Positions 43,395 through 54,650 of a stretch of 64,000 nt of DNA are shown piece after piece. Numbering within the stretch: position 1 is the stretch's first letter; each line of letters starts with the position of its first letter. Position numbers and translations under genes: made by a program. This DNA comes from Dipteris shenzhenensis (taxonomy: Eukaryota > Polypodiophyta > Polypodiopsida > Gleicheniales), in assembly GCA_047967505.1 (NCBI GenBank), contig CM106539.1; one strand, 5' to 3'. The notes beneath the pieces were generated by a model. The model did no database searches, had not been told where the DNA came from, and worked only from the letters and a program-made list of their open reading frames with translations.

Positions 43395-46300
43395 ATGGAT
43401 CAACGTTCAGAAGCCTCTACACCCATTGCTCGTCCTTCCTCCTTCTCCAATCATCTTCCTTCTTCATTTATCCCCAATTTCGGTGAAGCTGGAAAGCTCG
43501 ATGGGACAAACTATCCAATCTGGAAAGTCAAGATCCGAAGCCATCTGTTGGCACGGAAGTTGTGGAAAATTGTGAATGGGACCGCGAAGAGAAGCCGGAG
43601 GACATTGTGGATAAAAGAGGCAAAGTTTTAGTTGAAGCAGATGCGGATGAACTCTGTGCATGGGAGGAGAGGGATGCTCAAGCCTTAGCAATGCTTATTG
43701 GCACGACAACAGATGCTGTGATTCCTCATATCCAGTTGGTCTGTGATTCCTCATATCCAGTTGGTAGAGACGTCTTCAGAAGCGTGGGCCATACTGAAGG
43801 AGCTGTATGAAACCGATAATACACCCGTATCATTACTCTTCAGCATCAGCTTTATAATCTTGATATGAATGAGAGTGATAGTGTGCATGATCATCTGACA
43901 AAGGTGAAAGTCGTGCGGGACCAGCTCGCAGCGGTTGGTCAGAAGGTGGACACGAGTCAATTGGCGTTGCTCACACTCCACAAGTTGCCACGGAGTTTCA
44001 AAAGTTTTGTGACTATGGTCACTGCGGGTCAACGGACTAAGCCAATCACCTTTGAGGAGCTTGGCCCACTCCTGCTTCAGGAGGAGGCTCGAGAGAAACT
44101 CTTTACGCAAACTGACGAGAAGGCATTAGTGGCCAAAGACAAGCCTGGAAAAGGCAAGCCAAAGGATTCCAAGAAGTCAGAGGATGTTGAACGCAAGAAG
44201 AAAATGAAGTGCTATTACTGTGAAAAGCTTGGCCACTCCGCCAAAGAATGCCGAAAGAAGAAGGCGGATCAAAAGCGAAAGAGAGAAGCCAAGAACAAAG
44301 AAGAGCCTAAGAATGATTCTGCCAATGTGACGACTGGACAGTTATTTTTAATCAGTGAACATTGTTCAGCATATGCAGTCAGTGAAGGTAAAGAGGGTTG
44401 GTATGTTGACAGCGGTGCTTCCAAGCACATGTCCAACAGAAGGACTTGGTTCAAAACCATGGAAAGTACACACCCGGATTCCAAAGTTTATGTCGGGGAT
44501 AGCCGGACGTGTCCTATGAAGGGCATCGGTAGCATTCCTTTCATTACAACGGCAGGTGAGGAGAAGGATATCTCTGGAGTACTTTATGTACCCAGTCAGA
44601 TGGACAAAAACAACATGGCAGTTCTCTTTCAAGATGACAAGGTCACCATGACATCCAAAGGAAATGGGCAAATGGTGGCTCAAGGCGTTGAAGAGAATGG
44701 ACTGTACCGTCTCAGTGCAATGTTGGTTCATGAAGACAACGGAAAGTCCAAACTTTGGCATGAGCGCTTCGATCATGTCAGCTATGGAATCTTGGCTGAA
44801 ATGTCAAAGTCGAAGATGGTGGATGGACTTCCACCAATTACAGGCAAGGATGATGTCTGTAGGGCTTGTCTAGAAGGCAAGCAGCACAGGGATAAGTTCC
44901 CACAAGAGGCCTCGTTTCGGGCCAGCAAACCACTTGAGTTGGTTCACGCCGATATTTGTGGTCCAATGTCTACAGCATCGTGGGCAGGATCCAGGTACTC
45001 ACTTCTCTTTGTGGATGATTTTAGTAGAATGACCTGGGTATATTGTTTGGCTAAAAAGTCTCAGGCTTTCAAGAAGTTCAAAGACTGGAAGGCCAGAGTT
45101 GAAAAGGAGACAGGGGAGGATGTCAAGACATTCCGCACACACAAGGGGGAAGAATTCACCTCAAATGAGTTCAACACATTTTGTCGCAAACATGGGATCA
45201 AGCGACAACTCACCACCGCACATACTTCTCAGCAAAACGGGGTAGCCGAGAGGAAGCATAGAACCACCACAGAGACAGGGCTTGCTATGCTCCGAGGGAG
45301 GAACCTTTCTAAAGCCTATTGGAGTGAAGCTATCAATACAGCCATATACATTCTCAACCGGACCAAGACGAAGGCCGTCAAGGACAAGACTCCATATGAG
45401 GCATTTTATGGTAAGAAGCCCTCTATCACTCATCTTCGCATTTTTGGTTCTAACGCATGGGTGCATGTGCACAAGGAAGACAGGACCAAGCTTGATTCCC
45501 GGAGCAGAAAATGTATCTTTGTTGGGTATAGCAAAGAATCCAAGGCCTACCGCCTCTTCGACCCAGTAAAGAAGCAAATCCTTATCAGTTGGGATGTTGT
45601 CTTCGAGGAAAAGGAACCTGAACCCCAGGAGGAGCCTCAAATTGAGGAGGAGGAGATTGTTCAAACCCCGAACCCACCCCACCTCAGGTTGACCATCCAA
45701 GAGGTGGCAAAATCAGAAGCTGATGTTCCACAAGATACTCAAGAAGAGCAGAATGTTCCAGAAGAAGTTCCCGTTCCTCCTCCCACAGAGAAGCAGAAAA
45801 GGTTGCCCCAATGGTACCTACGGACATTGGAAGAGTCTCGGGTCACCGAATTACCTAAGAGTAGCAGTTCCGGATTGCGGCGGTCTCAACGTCTTCAAAA
45901 GACCCCATCCGTGAATTTTGTGCTGGTGGCTCAACTTGATGAGCCAAGGACCTTCGAGGAGGCAAAGGACAATCCACAATGGCAGGCTGCCATGAAGGCA
46001 GAGATGGATGCTGTCCTGAAGAACAATACCTAGGACTTAGTGGCCAGGCCCCCGCGACGGAAAGTCATCGGCACTAAGTGGGTATACAAACTTAAATACA
46101 AATCAAGACGGCAGCTTGGATAAGTATAAAGCAAGGTTAGTGGTGAAAGGTTTTGCTCAAACTGAAGGCATGGATTTTGATGAAACTTTTGCTCCCACAG
46201 CCCACATGGTTACTATCCGGACAGTGATTGCCCTTGCTGCCCAATTCCAGTGGCCTATTTTTCAAATGGATGTGAAGTCCGCATTCCTTAATGGAACCCT

Positions 46301-47460
46301 GGAGGAGGAGGTATACGTGGAGCAGCCACCGGGCTTTCAAGATCCAAGGTCCCCATTAAAGGTCTGCAGGTTGAAGAAGGCGTTATACGGGCTGAAACAG
46401 GCCCCCAGAGCTTGGTACCAAAGGATTGATATATTCTTTCAGAGGATAGGGCTTAGTCGGAGTCCTTCTGAGGCAAACCTTTACTTTGTTCATTGAGAAG
46501 GGATTGTGACTAGTACTCATCCTCTATGTTGATGATCTTATCTTGACAGGTGATCATGTCAAGAAGATATCACAGGTCAAGGAGCTACTCATGTCTGAGT
46601 TTGAGATGACTGACCTTGGGTTATTACATTACTTCCTTGGGATTGAAGTAAAGCAGGCCAAAGACAGGATCTTCATTTCACAGGAGAAATATTGCAGAGA
46701 ACTTCTGAAGAGATTTCAGATGGAGGATTGCAGGACAGCATTAACTCCCATGGAGGTCGGGCTCAAGCTAAGTGTTCACGACACATCTCAGCCAGTTGAT
46801 ACTCCCTTGTACCGACGGTAGGAAGTTTGCTTTACCTTACCAATACTCGACCTGATATTTGTTATGCAGTTGGGCTATTATGCCAGTTCTCTGCTTCTCC
46901 CAGGAAGAGTCATTGGGATGCAGGTTTACGGGTGCTGAGGTATCTTAAGGGTACTTGCACCTATGGGATCACCTACACCAAAGGCATCGAACTAGGCGGG
47001 TTCTGTGATAGTGATTGGGCGGGTGATGCTGACACCAGAAGATCGACAACACGGTATTGTTTCTTACTTGCATCTGGTGCCATCTCTTGGCTAAGTAAGA
47101 AGCAACCCACAATGCCCTTTCATCTACAGAGGCAAAGTACAGAGCCGCGTGTACAGCAGCTTGTGAGACACTGTGGTTGAGGTGGATTCTGGAGGACATG
47201 GACGTGTGTCAGGAGGATGCAACAGTGCTGATGTGGACAATCAGAGTTGCATAGCCATTGGCAAGAATCCAGTGTACCATGCGCGGACCAAGCACATCGA
47301 AGTTCATTACCACTTTGTTCGAGAGCTCATCATCGACGACGTGATTGAGCTTATCTACTGCCCGACCACCGACAACTTGTCCGACCTCTTCACGAAGGCA
47401 CTCCCTCGAGAACAGATGGAGCACCTCATCAAACGCATGGGGATTGGCCCACAGTTGTGA
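43395..47460 (+). pseudogene. Copia gag-pol polyprotein, lightly decayed
   Basis: Gag starts MDQRSEAS; the frame is lost after KIVNG (about 43578) and again at a 25-bp duplication. The long frame 43865-46033 has zinc knuckle CYYCEKLGHSAKEC, protease WYVDSGASKHMS, pre-integrase LWHERFDHVSYG and integrase HADICGPM...NGVAERKHRT. The central catalytic site reads FRTHKGEEF where (D)NGGEF is expected, so the second Asp is His. TAG at 46031-46033 replaces Trp of the usual NxTWDLV. RT follows (LVVKGFAQTEGMDFDETFAP, QMDVKSAFLNG, LYVDDLILTGD), with frameshifts near 46495 and 46820, then RNase H (GGFCDSDWAGD) and the end RTKHIEVHYHFVREL to 47460. Confidence 0.9.
43716..43765. repeat. 25-bp tandem duplication in copia gag
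   Basis: CTGTGATTCCTCATATCCAG plus TTGGT appears twice in succession. It shifts the frame; removing one copy would join the two gag parts. Confidence 0.95.
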
Positions 47461-47462
47461 CA

Positions 47463-47472
47463 TTAAGGGGGG
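47463..47472 (+). promoter_or_regulatory. Polypurine tract
   Basis: TTAAGGGGGG immediately before the 3' LTR start, the plus-strand primer for reverse transcription. Confidence 0.85.
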
Positions 47473-48169
47473 TGTTAGAGACTCACTGTGCCCACCTGTG
47501 AGCCCCCGATTTGAGGGGACAAGGGGCAGTGAGAGGTAGGAGGGCTGGGAAAGAGAGACCCAGGCTGACATCATAGGCAACCAGCACACGGGCTGGTTGC
47601 TGCCTGCAACAGCAGAGAAATAGGGGGCCCTTGTGCCTCCCTTGGAGGCGTCTACAGTCCCATGGACTGGCTGCACAGGGCACCCTTTTATAGGGGCCTG
47701 TGGCAGGGCCAGTCGGCCCAACCAGGGCCACCGACCAGGGTCAACCCTGGTCAGATTTCCAGGGCAGTCTGGTCGGCCACCAGACAGGGTACCAACCCTG
47801 CTGGTCGGCCAACCCAGAGGGCCTGGGCAGTGCCTATAAAAGGCCCACTCCTTGTTTCATTCCAGCATCCAGTGCAGGACAGAAAGCCTCCTTCCTAGGC
47901 TGTGTTGTGCACTCAGAGCTGGTTCAGTTTGACAGAGAGAGTTCCATCAGTTCTCCTCAGCACTTGGCTGAGTTTTGTATTGCTCCCTTGGAGCCAGTTT
48001 CTACCCACCATCCGGTGGATGAATATACTCTTTCTCTCTCTCCGTTTACGTTATCTCTGAGTCAGTGTTTACTGCATCTGTGATCAGTTATCTGAGTTGA
48101 GTGTGTGAGAAGAGTGGGAAAGATCTTGGGTGGAGGTTTGAGTGATTCATTCCCTCCTATTCTCCAACA
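47473..48169 (+). repeat. 3' LTR (697 bp)
   Basis: TGTTAGAGACTC...CTCCAACA with TG/CA ends. TATA box CTATAAAAGG at about 47834. Confidence 0.92.
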
Positions 48170-48476
48170 CTTCTAATGGAGATGTTATAGAAGCAACTCA
48201 AATTAATGGAGTCATGGGAGAGAGGCACAAAAACCCATCATAGAAGGCTAGGGCATAGCCATATTTTCTTGGGCAGGTACCTAAGCATCCACAACAAGCT
48301 CGCCAAATGAGATGGGTCGCTACACTAAGTATATAAATGGACAAGATGACATGCCATCGGAGGGACACTTTGTCTATTGAGCAACATGCTTTTCTCCACA
48401 CACCCCGACAAAAGATAGACCCCACCACATCCTAGATGGACATTAAGCTATTGCTCACCTTCACTAACAATGGGGC
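48170..48476. other. Intron 1 sequence between two LTR elements; nothing recognised
   Basis: No gene or repeat signature seen. Confidence 0.4.
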
Positions 48477-49570
48477 TGTTAGAAATCGACCAACAGAGGG
48501 TACGCACAGCGGAAGACTGATAGAATAGCCCAGGAGCAGTGTGTGTGGGGAGTGGAATCACAAACTTCTTAAACTTATGTGCATCAAATAGATGTGCACA
48601 CTCATCAATAGACAATGATCCAGCCAGATATAGAAGCTACCAAAACAATATATTTCCGTCCAAAACTATGGACACAACACACAGATAGATCCAAAGTCCC
48701 ACCAGAGCGTGGTCCTTTGATCTTACCACAAGGTACTTCCACTATCTGCTGGATATCTCTAGACTCGAGCCCGCGTTCTCCGCCTCGAGCGTATGTAGAC
48801 TCTCTGTCCAGATCTCAGCACCCTGCTACCCTGGTAGGCAGCCTAGGGTTCAGCCTTGTGAGCTAAGTCTACAGCAGCACCTCCAGCACTCCTTTACCTC
48901 CTGATTGTAGGCCAAAGGATGAGGGTAAGCTGCTCCTATTCCTCTGATGGCTGACCTGCTGGACGTGAAGAATGAGGCTGGATGCCTACTTTTATAGGCC
49001 CAAAGGGCCCCTTGAAGTGGCCGACTGGCTTCTGGTCGAGTCAGTCTGCCCCTAAAACCGCCCCCACATGCCCTTTATTTGGGGCTGTGGGCAGCTTCTC
49101 TTGGGCTGTGTGCCCCCTGCCTTTAAGTGGGGGCCCAGCCCCCTTGCTTTGTGTGCCAGCCCCCCCCCAACTCCCCTCTATGCATGGGACTGTGAGCTGG
49201 CCTATGTGGCCACCAGCTTCCTGGCCCTGTATAAGGGCAGGGTGCTGCCCACTGCAGCCCCTCCCTTCCCTCCAACCCTTGTGCTGCTGCCAGGCCCTCT
49301 TGCAGGCCCTTTAACCTGCTCATAGCCCTTCTCATCCCCGGCGCTTATGGCCCGGGATTCTCTTTGTACCTGCTGCTCCAGATCTGCCCTCTTGCAGGCC
49401 CACTCCATCCCTTGGATGCCCTGCCATCTGCACTGTAACTGGCGCCATCTGTTGCAGCCTTCATCTCTTGTGAGGTGCTGCCCATGTGGCAGCCCCCTCG
49501 CTCTCTCTTCTTTGGGCATCTTCTGTCCTAGGGCTCCCTCCCCCATGCTCTCCTCATATGGGGGCTTACA
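48477..49570 (-). mobile_element. Solo-LTR-like repeat (about 1.09 kb, minus orientation)
   Basis: On the minus strand it begins TGTAAGCCCCCATATGAGGAG and ends CGATTTCTAACA (TG...CA). A TATA box (CTATAAAAGTAGG) lies at about 48990, leaving about 510 bp of R-U5. The start matches the U3 fragment at 26528. No internal region or second LTR adjoins, and the 5-bp flanks (GGGGC, GATAG) differ, so no target duplication is seen. Confidence 0.65.
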
Positions 49571-50257
49571 GATAGGGTGGTGACCTTTCCAACAGGGGCC
49601 ACAAGATCACTATGGGCGCATGAAGAAAGAAGACAACACCACCAACAGCACCATGACAACAAATATACACAATTAAGAGCAACAACTCGGGTTGATTAAA
49701 CACCAGTTTTCATTGCTATCACAATAGTGTTGCTCTTTATCACTATAGTTTAGGGGAGCAATTGTTGACATATACGCACGGAAAAACTAGGCTCTTTTGG
49801 TGTGGAAGCAATTAAGCACCTAGGGTGAGAGCATTGTACGAGTCATGGTAAAAGCCTAGAGGGGGTCCCCATACTTTGCTGCACTATGCTTGTATTAGAC
49901 CAAGGCGTATCTTTAGTTGCCTCCAGCACCCAACTAGTACAGCCAAGTAGTCTTCATAACTCCAAGGCATTCTAGACTGTCCACAACTTGCCTTGTGGTT
50001 CGTTTCTCTTTTATGACGTCTTGGATCCTTGAAGAGCGCCATATGAAGTCTTGGATCATAAATGCCGCAATCCACATATATCATAGAAAGCCTAATTGGA
50101 CATTTACACATGACACATTTTCACCTGCACGTACTTCCAATGTAAAACTCCAAAAGTTTCCTAAATTGCACAGAAAAGCTCAGCTATCCCTCCACATCAA
50201 TGAGGATCATGCTAAACTACTTTTAACAAACCAAATGTGGAAAAAATCTAGAAACCG
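49571..50257. other. MFDR intron 1; nothing recognised
   Basis: AT-rich intron-like sequence. Confidence 0.4.
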
Positions 50258-50589
50258 TAGGCCAGCCTAACAATGCCAAATGCAACGAGTTCACTGATGA
50301 TCGATTCCCCATAATGGCAGTCAACCTACATGGACAAACCTATGAGAACATACAGCAAGTTCAATAGGAATACTTCAAAAACAAATGAAACAGCATGGGA
50401 GGAAGAAGTTTGAGTTGGGGATAATGATTATGAAAGAGCAATGGCATCAAACGCACATGATAAATATTCTCACCAATCACAATTAGTTACCCTAGGGTTC
50501 ATGCACCTAGATCAAATGCACGAACCATCAACCTTATGGCTTGCAACTTAGACATGTCAACACTAAAAACTTTGCAATCACAGCAAAGC

Positions 50590-50692
50590 ACACATTATTG
50601 CTGAGTAAAAGCTGGGCTGCTAAGAATACAAACATGAATAATTCTACAGAAGGCATTCAATGGTTGTTAGAGCCCTTCCTAGTAGACACAAC
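50590..50692 (-). pseudogene. Degraded duplicate of MFDR exon 1
   Basis: Aligns to exon 1 from its eighth codon or so to the donor region. The stretch for GSGPAGF is scrambled with an in-frame stop, and the donor GTGCGC reads GTGTGC. The start codon is outside the duplicated unit. Not able to supply a functional FAD-binding loop. Confidence 0.75.
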
Positions 50693-50815
50693 TACATGTC
50701 ATTGCATATCTTTTAAAGCAATATGATAAAACTAAAGACTATTGTAGGTCAGCCTAGTAATGCCAAATGCAACTGGTTCAATCGTGAGCAATGCTGATCA
50801 CGGCAATCATCCTAC

Positions 50816-51535
50816 TTGGCCCACTTAGGGTGGCCCCAATTGCAGCACACCCTTCTCTCTAGTTCCGTCAAGTCTCCCGGACATGTTTGCCACTCATAAC
50901 TTTCTTCAGGGCTGAGCATGTTTCTCCATGTCCCGTGTAGCCTAGGGAGATAGCTACTGGGGGGATAGCAACTCGAGGGATGACAAGGCCTCAGCCCTCG
51001 AGTTCTTTGAAGTGGCAGAGAATCAGATTCTTTGGGAGACGGGAGAAGTTGGGCCATCCAAACCTGACCCCACTAGGGTGAGCTCCTTTACTGGCGCGTA
51101 TGGATTTGGGAGGACGGCTCGCTTCATGACATCTAGTGGGGCCCTGATGAGTGGCTCTAGCCATCTAGGATGAGGATCTCAAATAAGATAGCAGAAAAAG
51201 AGTTCTTACACCACGCCCATCGATAGTGGGCCACTCATGGACGCCCCACTGGGTGAGCTTAATACGAGATTCCGGTCTCATCTCTAGCCTTCACCCAAGG
51301 AGGATCTCTTACTGTTTCTTGTTTTGGCCTGACTGTAGCCTCTACCTTAGATCTGTAACTAATGCAAATGCAGAGAGATGGGACTTGTCACTGTTGTGCG
51401 GCAGGAGACTGGAGATGATACCATATTGCTTGTGGCGCTGCCCCTCGGCCTAGCAGATCTAGTTGGGCTTTCTCAAGATTGTGGCCAAGATGCAGAGGAT
51501 CCCCCCGGGTTTTCAGCTTGGGGCTTGTAGCTAAC
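50816..51535 (+). pseudogene. L1-type LINE C-terminal fragment (zinc-binding region)
   Basis: Later part reads NANAERWDLSLLCGRRLEMI, PYCLWRCPSA, then LGFLKIVAKMQRIPPGFQLG: the C..C..H..C zf-RVT pattern of plant L1 ORF2 ends. Earlier frames include KEFLHHAHRWWATHGRPTG. It interrupts the second unit of the exon 1 duplication, so it arrived after that duplication. Confidence 0.6.
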
Positions 51536-51788
51536 CCTTTCAAGTAAAATAGAGCAAGTGTAATAGGAATGCTTCGAAACAACAAGAAATAGAATGGTGA
51601 AATGAGTATTGAATTCAGAATAACAGCTATAAAATAACAACGGTAACAAATGCAAGTGATAAATATTCTCACCGAGCACAATTCGTTATTCAAAAGTTCA
51701 CGCACCTAGGTCAAATGCACAAATCAATAGTATGGCTTGAAATTAAACATTTCCACACGTAAAAATTTGCAATCACAGCCAAGCGCAC

Positions 51789-51917
51789 CTTATTTGCTGT
51801 GTAAAACCCTGCAGGGCCACTCCCAACAATACAAACATGAATATATCTACGGAAGGCATTCAAATGGTTGTAACAGCCACTCCTAGTAGACACCCTTCTA
51901 GCAATCCTTGTCCACAT
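51789..51917 (-). CDS. MFDR: MFDR/FDXR exon 1 with mitochondrial presequence
   Basis: 43 codons from ATG at 51917: MWTRIARRVSTRSGCYNHLN, then AFRRYIHVCIVGSGPAGFYT and ANK. The first 25 or so residues are rich in Arg and Ser, with no acidic residue, as in plant mitochondrial targeting peptides. VCIVGSGPAGFYTA is the FAD-binding dinucleotide loop. Donor GTGCGC, phase 0, joining [12 protein letters not shown] of exon 2. The enzyme moves electrons from NADPH to mitochondrial ferredoxin (adrenodoxin-like), feeding Fe-S assembly and related steps. A further upstream noncoding exon is possible. Confidence 0.9.
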
Positions 51918-52379
51918 TGAGAATTCTCAAGTCATGAGAATTTGTGAACCCTGGAATAACTTTCAGGATTCTTAAGTGGATCACCAAACCTGGATACTTC
52001 ACAATCCTGCACATTAACCACATGGCATCATATTTGTGGAGCAAAAAGGAAGCACAAAAGGGAATGGATGGAGCAGAAGCACAAAATGAAACAATAGGGG
52101 GCAAGAATACTCAACTGGTTGCCTAACTTACCGTACCAATGCAAACAAGGAAAGTAAAATTTTCGAGTGATGAACATAATCCAAAGAAGATAAAAATCCC
52201 TTTATAGATCCACTCCACTAACACTTTTTTTATACAACCCTCTTGAAACACTTAATGGCACAAAGAAACAAATGCTTTCAAGCACGTATAGCTCAATCCC
52301 TTCAACATTGTGGTTCTCAGCAAATGGAAACTAATATGAATCTTAGAGCCACAAAAAACTTAACATGCGGGTATGTATG
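51918..52379 (-). other. Region upstream of MFDR exon 1
   Basis: AT-rich; would hold the promoter and 5' UTR. No clear TATA or motif can be assigned. Confidence 0.4.
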
Positions 52380-53772
52380 GAAGTCCTAGCTAGAGGCAGA
52401 TTGGGCTCTAGTGGAGAGGATTCAAGTTCTCTTACTATCAGAAATGATCCACAATCAGCAGTCAGTCCCACATCAGATAGTTCTGCTTGAGTTTAGAGCA
52501 GCCCCACTACAGCTTGGCGCAGCTTTTCCGGTTATCACATATTTCCACTAAGGGATTATGGCTCCTACACCTCAAGCTGACATAGGCCACCATGGTGGCC
52601 CTATCTTCATCCATAACTTTGGTAGTTGAGGGCGACCGGAGGTGTTGGTACTCACATACATGCAAATGGTTTGAAAAGTCTGGGATTCCACATGGACAAA
52701 TTACCCCTTTTAGTATAGCATTGATGCCCCTCTATTCCGCTCACATGTCACGAGGTCAACTAGGTTATCCACAACAATCTCTTATAGCTTCACACATTCA
52801 GGACCTGGTTGGCACCCAGCAAGCTTCCTGTGAAGCTCAGCTTCTAGAAGGACCATTGCTTACGGATTTCAGAGGAGAGCTTCATTGATCCACCAGGATA
52901 TGCATGGATCCACCTCCCCACTCCCTAAGATATCAATCGAGCAGTTCCATATCTCGTCACACCACCTATGGATTGAGAGTGGCCGGGCTGAGAGCATACC
53001 TAGAGAGGGTCGCATCTGTACTCTATGTGCTCGGTAGGAAATCGAGTTCGAGGAGCACTTCAATTTCAGATGTCCTCTCTACTATGAGATCTGAGGTCGT
53101 TACCATTGTCTCTTCAGGGATGGTTTCGGACCCGTCTCCAATTTCTTGTCTTCCCAAATCAAAGATGCTTAGCAGCTTTCATTCATGAGACCATTCAACA
53201 CACAGAGCATCTACTCAGGACACATATGTGAGATCAGGGTGTACAACTAAACTCCACTTAGAGCATGATCACTAAGGTTTTCTACCTAGACAACAGACCA
53301 ATAGGTGCCCAAGGAGACAACAGAGCCAAGGTCCAGAACAAGAGACACGACAGACTCACTAACAGGTTGATGCATAGACTCAGTGTTCACTCTATCAGAG
53401 GCACAGCCGATGGGGTGATAGTGGCATTTGTCCAACGCAGGGCCACAACTAGGAGACCACAAGGAACCACACATACCGACCCCCGCCCAGTGCTCTATCA
53501 CAAATTCTATGCCTCCGTAGCCTCATACACCGACAAGCTCCCCCTTTTGCTTGACTCCTGTGCCAGCGTTCAAAGAATCATCGCTGTGACAATTTCCATC
53601 CTCTCCATGGGCTAGACATGCTATGTATTGGTGTCTCTATGATTATGTTATATTCATCTTGGGTGTGGATACCCGCTACCCATTCAACGAATTGCATCAA
53701 GTTCTTTCAGTCTCATAAACCTTTAGGTATTTTGAAGACTTTTAATGAGCTTTCTTTCTTTCTTTCTCTCTA
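52380..53772 (+). mobile_element. LINE family A copy, 5'-truncated, with (CTTT)n tail
   Basis: Starts in the post-RT region (ADWALVERIQVLLLSEMI, VPHQIVLLEF). It runs through a decayed zinc-finger region near 53030-53080 to the C-terminal tail (AVVQ-like ..VALVQRRATTRRPQGTTH). 3' hairpin ACC(TTTA)GGT near 53716, GAAGACTTTTAATGAGCTTT and (CTTT)n 53748-53772. Confidence 0.75.
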
Positions 53773-54650
53773 AACCATTCGGTGTCAAACACAACTTTGA
53801 AGCTTCATAATGGCCGAGATCATGTCTGTGGACACTTTTAGGGTGGACAGAAGAGATCGAGAGCACTCTTGGGATCAAACAAGGTTGCCCATTATCACCA
53901 ACCTTCTTTGGCATCTACATAGATGAGCTCGAAACTTTCATTGGGACACTAGAGGAGGTAGCAGATAGTTCTGTCCAAATTTGGGACATCCCCACTGCAG
54001 CTTGACGTAGCATTCCAAGTTATCACATACGTCTACCAAGTCATGGATTATAGCTCTCATACCTCAGGCCAATACAGGTTACCATGGCTGGCCCTATCTT
54101 CATTGATGACTTCCGCAACTAAAGGAGATCAGAGATATTGACATGTGGATGGTTTCAAAGTCTTGGGCTTCACATGAATAGATTAACCCCCTTTTAGTAT
54201 AGCATTGAGGCTCCCTCTCTTCCACTCACCTATCACGAGGTCGCCCAAGTTTGAGTAATAGGCACAAGATCGAGTGCTTTGCTTTCATATGCCTTGTGTA
54301 CTATGCGACAACATTACCACTGTCTCTTCAGGATGGTTTTGGTCCCCTCTCTAGTTTCCTGTCTTACCCAGATCAGAGATGCTTGGCGAATTTCATTCAT
54401 GAGACCATCCGACACAAAGAACAGTTGCTCAAGACACATACGCGAGATAAGTGTGCACAGCCATCAATCTCCCAAATCTGTTGTGACCCATTGCCTTGCC
54501 ACCTTGACACAAACAGCAGCGATCTACTCCTCTACGGTCACGCACAGACTCAGTGCATATCAATCACTCATTTGAGCGCCCAAATTCAGCGCCTGCCAGT
54601 CGCCATGAATTCACCCCAGACAGCACCAATTTACCACACCATTTTGGAGC
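53773..54650 (+). mobile_element. LINE family A copy with internal deletion
   Basis: Begins at the tail of the previous copy. RT text KQGCPLSPTFFGIYIDELET then jumps near 53960 to FGTSPLQLDVAFQVITYVYQ, so the YADD region is gone. It continues into the C-terminal region (PLSSFLSYPDQRCLANFIHE) and fades near 54550-54650 with no tail. Confidence 0.7.

Larger units (their letters stand above)
42903..48169 (+). mobile_element. Ty1/copia LTR retrotransposon, young, with a truncated 5' LTR
   Basis: 5' LTR remnant 42903-43236, PBS, gag-pol, polypurine tract, full 3' LTR 47473-48169. The two LTRs align over 334 bp with no gaps and nine substitutions by eye (about 97% identity), so insertion was fairly recent. 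The element sits in MFDR intron 1 on the strand opposite to the gene. Target duplications cannot be judged because the 5' end is missing. Confidence 0.92.
50258..51917. repeat. Tandem duplication of the MFDR exon 1/intron 1 border, one unit interrupted
   Basis: Unit 1 (50258-50741) and unit 2 (50742-51917) share GGCCAGCCTAACAATGCCAAATGC-like starts, ATAAATATTCTCACC, CACCTAG(A/G)TCAAATGCAC, TTTGCAATCACAGC and the exon text through CTAGTAGACAC. Unit 2 carries the functional exon 1 but is interrupted at about 50816-51535 by an L1 fragment. Unit 1 is uninterrupted but degraded. Confidence 0.8.

Noticed and set aside
45161-45700. Antisense frame of 179 codons across copia integrase
   Set aside because: Shadow of the well-supported gag-pol frame on the other strand.
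48477-49570. Complete LTR retrotransposon
   Set aside because: Only one LTR-like unit, with no internal domain or partner LTR, and flanks do not match as a target duplication.
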